DNA of 19,058 nt, from positions 1 through 19,058 of the forward strand of contig JBKDQQ010000112.1 of the NCBI GenBank assembly GCA_046341775.1, given 5' to 3'. Below, in pieces: positions 1-6,899 of this stretch (position 1 is the stretch's first letter; each line of letters begins with the position of its first letter). This stretch comes from SXXH01 sp041165735 (GTDB taxonomy: Bacteria; Planctomycetota; UBA1135; GCA-002686595). Below the pieces are notes generated by a model, which was given only the letters and a program-made list of their open reading frames with translations, had not been told where the DNA came from and made no database searches. Both the position numbers and the translations under genes were made by a program.

Positions 1-1
1 C

Positions 2-57
2 GCGAGTGGCATCGCGCGAGTGGCATCGCGCGAGAAGCACTGCGCGAGAAGCACTGC
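2..57. repeat. 14-bp tandem repeat, four units
   Basis: Four head-to-tail 14-bp units are visible: GCGAGTGGCATCGC twice (2-15, 16-29), then GCGAGAAGCACTGC twice (30-43, 44-57), followed by a partial GCGA. The order is AABB, so one unit diverged before each version was duplicated. The unit length is not a multiple of three, which argues against coding. The array may continue left of the window. The rest of 58-171 shows no gene; it lies downstream of the radical SAM gene. Confidence 0.85.
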
Positions 58-171
58 GCGAAGAGCCTCTGGCGCCGCGTGCTTTCAGCTGGACGCAGCG
101 CAGCTCGCGTCGGGATCCGGAACCACCCGGTCCACGCCGGGCATCCCGCGCCGGGCATTGGCGGCGGTTTG

Positions 172-1182
172 TCAAATAATCTTGACGGCGTCCGCGCCCT
201 CGGGCGGTCCTTGGCGGTGCAGCGAGCCTTGGCGCGTCCCGCGGCGCTCCAATTCGCGCGCCAGTCGCAGTCGCACTTCGTTCTTGGCCAAGGGCCAGAT
301 GGGCGCGAGGAGCGTCGTCGCGGGCGCGTCGCCGGTCAAGCGGTGCAGCACCTGCTCGGGCGCGAGGCGCTCGACGAAGTCCGCCAGCCAATCGACGTAG
401 GTGGGGGCGTCGAGCACCTCCAGGCGCCCTTCGCTCCATTGCTTGGCGAGCGCGGTGCGACGCAGCACCATCAGGTGGTGCACCTTGACGCCTTCGACGC
501 CGCTCTTCGCCAGTTCCTCGGCCGTGCGACGCGCGCCCTCGCGTCCGTCGCCGGGCAGGCCGAGGATCGCGTGGCCCACGCACAGGATGCCGCGGGCGCG
601 CGCGCGCGCCACCGCGTCGTGGAACTCGGCCAGCGTGTGCAGGCGGTGGATGCGGCGTTGGACCTCGTCGTCGGCGGTCTCCAGTCCCAGCTCGAGCCAC
701 ACATCGACGCCGCGCCGCTCCTTCAATCCTTGCAGTTCGTCGAGCGCCCATTCCGGCAGGGTGTCGGGTCGCGTGGCGAGCGCCACGCAGCGCAAGGGCG
801 GCGCGTGCTCGGCCACGGCTTCGCCTCCCGGCAACCACGGGTCGAGGCTCGCGAGCACCTCGCGCAGGCGCTCGGGCGAGACGTAGGTGTTCGAGTAGCT
901 CTGGAAGTACGCCACCACGGCGGGGGGCACGCCCTGTTCGGCGCGGCGGGCGATGCGCGCCAACCCGGCCTCCATCTGCCGTCGCAGGTCGAGCCCGTCC
1001 TTCAACGCGCCCGTGCCCGAGCCCTCGACGTCGCAGTACGTGCATCCTCCCCGGCCGCGCGTGCCGTCGCGATTGGGGCAGGTCGAACCCGCGTCGAGCG
1101 CCACGCGATGCGTCGGGCGCCCGTAGCGCGCGAGCATCCAAGGCGCCAAGGGGCGGAAGGGCGGCGGGTCCTCGCGTTCCAA
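172..1182 (-). CDS. TIGR01212-family radical SAM protein (YhcC/YtqA-like)
   Basis: This 336-aa protein carries the radical SAM cluster motif in the form typical of the YhcC/YtqA family: C35-PNRDGTRGRGG-C47-TY-C50, with three cysteines that would hold a 4Fe-4S cluster for SAM cleavage. Further family features are LALATRPD-like and ELGLET segments and a conserved GHAILGLPGD region. The family is widely conserved but its substrate is unsettled, so no reaction is claimed. The start is TTG at 1182: only about 34 residues precede the first Cys, as usual for the family, and GGAGG lies just upstream. An ATG at 1137 would cut into the conserved N-terminus. It is divergent from selB with 45 bases between the starts. 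Length is normal for the family. Confidence 0.9.
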   Translation of the reverse strand: MEREDPPPFRPLAPWMLARYGRPTHRVALDAGSTCPNRDGTRGRGGCTYCDVEGSGTGALKDGLDLRRQMEAGLARIARRAEQGVPPAVVAYFQSYSNTYVSPERLREVLASLDPWLPGGEAVAEHAPPLRCVALATRPDTLPEWALDELQGLKERRGVDVWLELGLETADDEVQRRIHRLHTLAEFHDAVARARARGILCVGHAILGLPGDGREGARRTAEELAKSGVEGVKVHHLMVLRRTALAKQWSEGRLEVLDAPTYVDWLADFVERLAPEQVLHRLTGDAPATTLLAPIWPLAKNEVRLRLARELERRGTRQGSLHRQGPPEGADAVKII

Positions 1183-1227
1183 GCGCCTCCATCCTAGCCG
1201 CGCAGGCTATGCTCCCATCCGCTTCGC

Positions 1228-3144
1228 ATGCAGATCCAGCCCATCGTCGTCGGCACCGCGGGCCACATCGACCACGGCAAGTCCACGCTCGTGCGCACGC
1301 TGACCGGCATCGATCCCGACCGGCTCAAGGAGGAGCAGGAGCGCGGGATGACCATCGACCTGGGCTTCGCGCGCTTCGAGCTGCCCGACGGCCGGGTGGT
1401 GGGGGTGGTCGACGTGCCGGGCCACGAACGCTTCGTCAAGAACATGGTCGCGGGCGCGTCCGGCCTCGACTTGGTGGTGCTGGTGGTGGCGGCGGACGAC
1501 GGCGTCATGCCGCAGACGCGCGAGCACCTGGCGATCATGACGATCCTCGGCATCGAGCGCGGACTGGTCGCGTTGACGAAGATCGACATGGTCGAACCCG
1601 CGCTGGTGGAGCTCGCCAAGGAGGACGTGCGCGAAGCGGTGCGCGGCACCTTCCTCGAGTCCGCGCCCATCCTGCCGCTGTCGGCGCACACCGGCGAGGG
1701 CATGCAGGAGTTCAAGGCCGCGCTGCACGCGGCCTGCGCCGCCACCAAGGCCAGGCCGGCGACCGGCGTCTTCCGCATGCCGATCCAGCGCGTCTTCAGC
1801 GCGCACGGCTTCGGCACGGTGGCGACCGGCATCCCGCTGTCGGGCGCGCTCAAGATCGGCGATCCGGTCGAGATCCTCCCGGCCGGACTGCTCGGCAAGG
1901 CGCGCGGCTTCCAGGCGTACGGCAGCAAGGTCGATTCGATCCGCGCCGGCCACTCCTCGGCCATCAACCTCGCCGATGTCGACCATGCGCGCGTCGCGCG
2001 CGGGATGGTCGCGGCGACCCCGGGGTTCTTCCGCGGCATGACCATGCTCGGCGTGCGCCTGAAGGCGCTCGCGAGCCTCGAGCGCGCCATCGAGGATCGC
2101 GTCGAGGTGCGCGTGCACGCCGGCACTGCGGAGGTGCTGGGCGAGGTGGTGCTCTTGGATTGCGAGCGCCTCGAGCCGGGCGCGGAAGGGCTGGCGCAAC
2201 TGCGCCTCGCCGAGCCCATCGTCGTCGCTCCCGGCGACCGCATGGTCGTGCGCCTCGCCTCGCCGGCCTGGACGCTGGCGGGCGCCGTGGTGCTGGAGGA
2301 GAGCAAGCATCGCCTCAAGCGCCACAAGAAGTTCGTGCTCGAGGAGCTGTCGCGCGCCGAGGCTTCGCTCGGCTCGCCGCGCGACCACCTCGAAGTGGTG
2401 CTCGCGCGCGCCCAAGGCGGCGCCAGCGCGGCGGAGGACCTCGCCGTCGAGGTCAAGCGGCCGCGCGACGAGGTCGAGCGCCTGCTGAACGACCTCAAGG
2501 CGCAGGGCAAGGTGGCGCGCCTCGGCGCCGTCGGCCGCTGGATCCACGCCGAACGGCTGGCGCAGAGCCTCGCGCGCGTGCGCTCCGCGCTCGAGGCGCA
2601 CTTCGCGGCCAACACGCACCGTTCACTGGTCGACGTGCGCGAACTGCGCCGCGCCACCGGACTGGACGCGGAATTCCTCGATCCGCTGCTGGCCGAACTG
2701 GCGCGCGCAGGCGAGATCGTGGTCGAGGCAGGCGGCTTCGTGCGCAAGAAGGGCGCCGCCGAGCTCGACCCGGCGGCGGCGGCCTTGAAGGAGCGCGTGT
2801 TCCACGCGCTCTCGGCGGCGCGCTTCCAGACGCCGTTCGTCGCCGACCTCGTCAGGGAGCTCGGCGCGCCGGAGAAGGAGATCCTGCGCGTCTTGCAGCA
2901 CGCCTGCGACGCCAAGGAGGCCGTGGCCATCGTCAAGGGCGAGTACTACCTGCCCGGCGCCTTGCTGCTCGAGTCGCGCGAGGCCATCGTGGCGAACTGC
3001 GGCAAGCACGGCTCGCTCGACATCCCGAGCTTGCGCGACGCGCTGTCCACGACGCGCAAGTGGTTGATCCCGCTGCTCGAACACCACGACGCCGCGGGCC
3101 TGACGATCCGCCAGGGCGCCAACCGCGTGTTGAAGCGACGCTAG
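1228..3144 (+). CDS. selB: Selenocysteine-specific translation elongation factor SelB
   Basis: SelB is a GTPase that brings selenocysteyl-tRNA to UGA codons marked by a SECIS hairpin. The 638-aa product shows G1 GHIDHGKST (12-20), G2 with RGMTIDLGF (39-47), G3 DVPGHE (62-67), G4 TKID (117-120) and G5 SAH (156-158). These are followed by EF-Tu-like beta domains and C-terminal winged helices, ending in the SelB-type KW-IPLLEHHDA-GLTIRQG-NRV pattern that contacts SECIS RNA. The length is close to the E. coli protein (614 aa). The ATG at 1228 begins directly before the GTPase fold. No selA, selD, selC or obvious selenoprotein is in the window, so selB stands alone here. Confidence 0.96.
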   Translation: MQIQPIVVGTAGHIDHGKSTLVRTLTGIDPDRLKEEQERGMTIDLGFARFELPDGRVVGVVDVPGHERFVKNMVAGASGLDLVVLVVAADDGVMPQTREHLAIMTILGIERGLVALTKIDMVEPALVELAKEDVREAVRGTFLESAPILPLSAHTGEGMQEFKAALHAACAATKARPATGVFRMPIQRVFSAHGFGTVATGIPLSGALKIGDPVEILPAGLLGKARGFQAYGSKVDSIRAGHSSAINLADVDHARVARGMVAATPGFFRGMTMLGVRLKALASLERAIEDRVEVRVHAGTAEVLGEVVLLDCERLEPGAEGLAQLRLAEPIVVAPGDRMVVRLASPAWTLAGAVVLEESKHRLKRHKKFVLEELSRAEASLGSPRDHLEVVLARAQGGASAAEDLAVEVKRPRDEVERLLNDLKAQGKVARLGAVGRWIHAERLAQSLARVRSALEAHFAANTHRSLVDVRELRRATGLDAEFLDPLLAELARAGEIVVEAGGFVRKKGAAELDPAAAALKERVFHALSAARFQTPFVADLVRELGAPEKEILRVLQHACDAKEAVAIVKGEYYLPGALLLESREAIVANCGKHGSLDIPSLRDALSTTRKWLIPLLEHHDAAGLTIRQGANRVLKRR

Positions 3145-3279
3145 CGCCCTCCGATCCCGCGCGCGTTGGAGCGCGGCGGAAAGGAATTCCGGGTCGCGAT
3201 TCGCCGTGCGCCGTTGAGGATCGCGTCGTCGCAGGTCGAAAGACCAATCCGGCGCCCCATGGCGCCAAGGCGACGCCGC

Positions 3280-4803
3280 ATGCACCACCACCAAGATCCG
3301 CATCCCGCCCCGCACGGCAACCGTCCGGCGAAGGGCGCCCGCATCGTCGACTCGCAGTCGGGGTTGGCCGCGCCGGGAGCGCGCGAGGGCGCCATCGACT
3401 TCCTGGGTCTCGGCGGCCTGGAGCTCGAGCCGCAGCCGCTCGAGGAGGAGGCGCAGCATGGACTCGCCGTGCTCTTCGACGCGCCGACGGAGCACGCGCA
3501 GGGCGGCGGCGTGCCAGCCGCGCCCTCCGCGGTCGACTCGGCGCGGGCGCAAGTCGCGCCCGCGGGCAAGCTCGCGGTGTACGCGGCGCCGCCGACCCCC
3601 GCGGCCGGTCGGGGACGCAAGTCGGCAGTGCACGCCGCGTTGCTCGTCCTCGCCGCGCTGGGAGCGGGCGCCTTGTGGTCCACGCGCGACGCGTGGTTGC
3701 CGGTGGTCGATCCGGCGTCCGCGACGACGGCGGACACCGCGGTCGCGCGTCCCGCGCGCCGCGTCGATCCGGCCGCCGCGGCCGAACGTCAAATCAATTT
3801 GACGGAGTCCGCGCCCGTGGTCGCGCAGCCCGTGCAGGCGACGGTGGAACAGCCCGCCGCGCCGGCGGAACCGGCGCGGATGGAACTGGCGCAAGCGGAG
3901 CCGACTCGGCTGGAGCAGGCGCCGGGGGAGACTCCGCGAGCGGAGTCTGCGCGATCGGAACCCGTGCCTTCGCAGCCCATGCCCGCGCCGTCCGCGGCGC
4001 CGGCTCCGGACACGACCTCGTCCGCGCGCACCACCTCGGCTCCCGCCACGCAGCCCGAGCCCCCGCTCGCGCGCGCCGGCGCCGCCGCCTCCGCGCCGGC
4101 CAACGTTCCTCCTTCGCCGCACGCGGCGATCGCCGCGCGCCTGAAACTGGAGCGCCGTCTCGCCGCGCGCCATGCGCGCAGCCCGCTCGCCCTCGCCAGC
4201 TTCGCGCCGCGCCCGTCGTGGCCGGCGGGTTCGGGTTCGACGCTCCTCGAGCCTCCGACGGCGGTCGAGGCGCCGCGCCTCGTGCGCGACTTCGCGCCGG
4301 CGGAACCAAGCGTCCCCGGCGGCCCGCGCCGCGTCGCGCCCGAGACCAGCGGCCATGTGCACCTGGGCGCGGACATCCCGGTCGCGGCGATGCGCGCTCC
4401 CACGCGGCTGTTGACGCCCAAGGTGGGCGAGGTGCGCGTGCTGCTGCGCTCGGGCGAGACCTTCGCAGGCCGGTTGCACGCGCTCGGCGAAGGCGGGGCG
4501 TGGCTCGACACCGACCTTGGCCGCATGTTGCTGCACGAAAGCCAGGTGCGCGGCATCGAAGCCGTGGCGCACGGTTCCGCGCCGGGCGTGGCGGATGGCG
4601 GAGGCGTCGAACGCCTGCCGCGCGTGCGCGTCGTCTGCGCCGGTGGTGTGTTCACCGGCGCGCTCGTCTCGCGCCAGGGCGACGATGTCGTGCTGGCCAC
4701 GGACGAGGGCTCGCGCATCAAGCTCAAGGCGGTCAGCGTCGAGGCGGTGTCGCGCGAGGGCACGCAAGTGCGCGGTCGCCTGCCCTCCAAGGCCAAGGAC
4801 TGA
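3280..4803 (+). CDS. Membrane-anchored Pro/Ala-rich protein with two SH3-like C-terminal repeats
   Basis: I do not recognise a named family. The 507-aa product has a cytosolic-looking N-terminus (about 1-114) with acidic and proline-rich stretches, one hydrophobic segment near 115-134 (HAALLVLAALGAGAL), then about 240 residues rich in Pro, Ala, Glu and Ser. The C-terminus holds two similar beta-rich units, near 380-428 (GEVRVLLRSGETFAGRL) and 446-492 (PRVRVVCAGGVFTGALV), each followed by a GD/GR turn and a L..S.V..IEAV-like end. They look like a duplicated SH3- or Sm-like barrel. The likely layout is a single-pass protein with a long extended linker carrying the barrels outside the membrane. 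An upstream ATG at 3259 is possible; 3280 has AAGG about 9 bases ahead. The gene follows selB by 135 bases. Confidence 0.7.
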   Translation: MHHHQDPHPAPHGNRPAKGARIVDSQSGLAAPGAREGAIDFLGLGGLELEPQPLEEEAQHGLAVLFDAPTEHAQGGGVPAAPSAVDSARAQVAPAGKLAVYAAPPTPAAGRGRKSAVHAALLVLAALGAGALWSTRDAWLPVVDPASATTADTAVARPARRVDPAAAAERQINLTESAPVVAQPVQATVEQPAAPAEPARMELAQAEPTRLEQAPGETPRAESARSEPVPSQPMPAPSAAPAPDTTSSARTTSAPATQPEPPLARAGAAASAPANVPPSPHAAIAARLKLERRLAARHARSPLALASFAPRPSWPAGSGSTLLEPPTAVEAPRLVRDFAPAEPSVPGGPRRVAPETSGHVHLGADIPVAAMRAPTRLLTPKVGEVRVLLRSGETFAGRLHALGEGGAWLDTDLGRMLLHESQVRGIEAVAHGSAPGVADGGGVERLPRVRVVCAGGVFTGALVSRQGDDVVLATDEGSRIKLKAVSVEAVSREGTQVRGRLPSKAKD

Positions 4804-4942
4804 GCGCGATCCTCGCAGGTGGCGCGCGCCGAGCGGTGCCACTCCGGTCCGCAGGCGACCATGCGAGGCCGGCGTGGCGCCGCGGCGGACGAAGACTAGG
4901 ATGGCGTCCAGCCCTCCAGTCCCGGAACGCGCCCAAGCCACC

Positions 4943-6592
4943 ATGAAGCCGAGCCTGCCCGTCCAGCGCCCAAGCGCCATCCTTCCGCGCCTCCGCTCCA
5001 CCGTGCTCGCGCGCTGCGCACGCGGCGTCGTGCTCGTCGGCCTCGCTTGCGCGCTGTTGTCGCAGGGCCAGGCCCTCGCCGCGGCGCTCGACGCCGAGAC
5101 CGTCGCCAACTTCAAGAAGTACTTCAAGACCTACAAGGAGCCCGCCGCGCGCGTCGAAGCGGTGCTGGCGCTCGAGAACATGCCGGAGCCGGAGGTGGTC
5201 GAGCTCCTCGTGCCCGTGCTCAAGGACCCGGACTCGGACCTCGTGCGCGCCGTGATCCGCGTGCTGGCGACCTGCAAGGAGCCGGCGCAGGTGGCGGGAA
5301 TGAAGGCGGTCCTCGAGAAGGACAAGAACGAAGCGGTGCGCGTGGGCGTGCTGCGCGCCTTGTCCGAGTCGAAGGCCGAAGGCGCTTCCGCCGCCGCGGT
5401 CCAGTTGCTCTCCGACAAGTCGTGGGAGGTGCGTCGTCGCGCCCTGCAGCTCTTGTCGAACGCCAAGGCGGTGGAAGCCGCGCCGCAGATCGCGCCGCTG
5501 GGAGCCGACCCCGAGCCGGCGGTGCGCGCGCAAGCCCTCGACGTGCTGGCCGCGTTCAAGAGCGAACTCGTCGTGCCCAAGGCCGTGGCCTGCGCCGGCG
5601 ACCCGGTCTGGCAGGTGCGCGCCTCGGCCTACGCGGCGTTGCGCGTCGTGCGCCACAAGGACGCCGTCGAGCCGCTGGTCCTGCGCATGCAGGTCGAGGA
5701 AGGGCGGCTGGTGCCCGATCTGGCCGAGGCGCTGGCGAACCTGACCGGCCAGGAGCACGGCGTGGATCCGGCCAAGTGGAAGGCGTGGTGGGAGGGCGCG
5801 AAGAACGGCTACACCTTGCCCACCGAGGAGGCCATCGCGTACTTCCGCACGCGCCGCGCCGCCGCCACCGGCGACAAGAAGTCCGACTGGAGCCATCCGC
5901 GCACCACGGTGACGGGCTACCACGGCATCGAGACCACTTCGCGCTCGATCCTCTTCATCATCGACGTGTCGGGCTCGATGGAGGCCGAAGTGATCGAGAA
6001 GGAGCGCTTCAGCGACGGCAACTACCCGACCATGCAGCGCATCGACATCGTCAAGACCGAGTTGATGCGCACGATCGACCGCCTCGACGCCAACGTCAAC
6101 TTCAACATCCTCGCCTTCGCCACCAAGGTCGAGCCGTGGAAGAAGGACCTCGTGGCGTCCAACATCGTCAACAAGTCGGCGGCCAAGGATTGGATCAAGG
6201 GCCTGGAGGCGATCGGCGGCAACAGCAAGGAGGATCTGGCTTCGGTCGGGTTGCTCGGCGCCGCCAACATGGAGATGGGCAAGACCAACACCTATGGTGC
6301 GCTGGTCGCGGGACTGGGCATCGATCCCAAGCAGCAAGCCAAGGGCCCGACCACGGGCGTCGTGCCCGACAAGAACTACAAGGTGGGAGTCGACACGATC
6401 TTCTTCCTCTCCGACGGTCGTCCGACGGTGGGGGAGTACGTCGATCCCGAGGACATCCGCCGCGAGGTGCGCGCGTTGAACGAGCTGCGCAAGGTCGTGA
6501 TCCACACGATCGCCATCGGCGAGTTCCAGAAGGAGTTCATGAAGCGCATCGCCGAGGAGAACGGCGGGGTGTTCGTCGACCTCGGACGGTGA
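4943..6592 (+). CDS. Exported HEAT-repeat plus von Willebrand A domain protein
   Basis: The 549-aa product starts with a signal sequence (hydrophobic core GVVLVGLACALL, cleavage probably after ALA near 44-48). Residues about 50-290 are alpha-helical HEAT-like repeats, with recurring units such as PEVVELLVPVLKDPDSDLVR and SWEVRRRALQLLSN. A von Willebrand A domain follows, with the metal-site motif D341-V-S-G-S-M, a NTYGAL threonine loop and the FFLSDGRPT segment. The metal-binding residues are all present, so it should bind a divalent ion and a protein ligand outside the cytoplasm. Partner and process are unknown. The start is the ATG at 4943, which gives a proper signal peptide. It is 139 bases from the gene before and probably has its own promoter. 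Similar HEAT-VWA fusions are familiar from Planctomycetota (from memory). Confidence 0.88.
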   Translation: MKPSLPVQRPSAILPRLRSTVLARCARGVVLVGLACALLSQGQALAAALDAETVANFKKYFKTYKEPAARVEAVLALENMPEPEVVELLVPVLKDPDSDLVRAVIRVLATCKEPAQVAGMKAVLEKDKNEAVRVGVLRALSESKAEGASAAAVQLLSDKSWEVRRRALQLLSNAKAVEAAPQIAPLGADPEPAVRAQALDVLAAFKSELVVPKAVACAGDPVWQVRASAYAALRVVRHKDAVEPLVLRMQVEEGRLVPDLAEALANLTGQEHGVDPAKWKAWWEGAKNGYTLPTEEAIAYFRTRRAAATGDKKSDWSHPRTTVTGYHGIETTSRSILFIIDVSGSMEAEVIEKERFSDGNYPTMQRIDIVKTELMRTIDRLDANVNFNILAFATKVEPWKKDLVASNIVNKSAAKDWIKGLEAIGGNSKEDLASVGLLGAANMEMGKTNTYGALVAGLGIDPKQQAKGPTTGVVPDKNYKVGVDTIFFLSDGRPTVGEYVDPEDIRREVRALNELRKVVIHTIAIGEFQKEFMKRIAEENGGVFVDLGR

Positions 6593-6597
6593 ACAAC

Positions 6598-6610
6598 CGG
6601 CCTCTGGCCG
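6598..6610 (+). terminator. Weak terminator-like hairpin after the HEAT-VWA gene
   Basis: Five bases after the stop codon, CGGCC-TCT-GGCCG can form a short 5-bp GC stem. There is no T-run, so termination here is only a possibility. Confidence 0.25.
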
Positions 6611-6734
6611 CGCCTGCGCCCATCCGTCCGTCGAGGCCCGTCGGTCCAGGCTCGGCTCGCGTCCCGCCGACCGTCGCAGGCCCGCCACAGGCCGGCCTGA
6701 GCCTGCGAGTGGTGGTCGCCGGGGGTGGGCTGGT

Positions 6735-6760
6735 GCGCCAATCAGGCGCCAATCAGGCGC
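6735..6760. repeat. 11-bp tandem repeat upstream of the tRNA promoter
   Basis: GCGCCAATCAG occurs twice head to tail (6735-6745, 6746-6756), followed by a third partial GCGC. It ends 16 bases before the -35 of the tRNA promoter. Nothing further in 6611-6776 could be identified. Confidence 0.7.
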
Positions 6761-6776
6761 GGATTCGGAGCGGGAT

Positions 6777-6805
6777 TTGACTGCCTCCCGTTCCGGCCCT
6801 ATCCT
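6777..6805 (+). promoter_or_regulatory. Sigma-70 type promoter of tRNA-Pro
   Basis: TTGACT (6777-6782) and TATCCT (6800-6805) are separated by exactly 17 bases, a near-consensus housekeeping promoter. Transcription would start near 6812, about 10 bases before the tRNA 5' end at 6822. Confidence 0.75.
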
Positions 6806-6821
6806 TCTTCCTCCCAATCCT

Positions 6822-6899
6822 CGGGGCGTAGCTCAGCTTGGCTAGAGCGTTGCGTTCGGGACGCAAAGGCCGGAGGTTCAAATCCTCTCGCCCCGACCA
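6822..6899 (+). tRNA. tRNA-Pro (anticodon CGG) with encoded CCA
   Basis: The 7-bp acceptor stem CGGGGCG pairs perfectly with CGCCCCG (6889-6895), followed by discriminator A and an encoded CCA (6897-6899). The anticodon stem TTGCG/CGCAA encloses the 7-base loop TTCGGGA, giving anticodon CGG (reads CCG, proline) with the G37 expected for tRNA-Pro. The T arm GGAGG-TTCAAAT-CCTCT is intact. The gene is complete although a serine recombinase has its stop codon inside the T arm on the other strand, so the integrated element restores the 3' half of the tRNA. Confidence 0.95.

Noticed and set aside
1..57. CRISPR-like array
   Set aside because: The units are adjacent without spacers; it is a simple tandem repeat.
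1209..4946. Very long open frame on the plus strand (1245 codons)
   Set aside because: It runs across selB and the next gene in another frame, is extremely Arg/Gly/Ala-rich with no domains, and arises from high GC.
2623..5127. Long minus-strand open frame opposite selB and its neighbour
   Set aside because: Arg-rich low-complexity antisense translation; the sense strand carries clear domains.
4733..6817. Long minus-strand frame opposite the HEAT-VWA gene
   Set aside because: Antisense shadow of a well-supported gene, with no recognisable fold.
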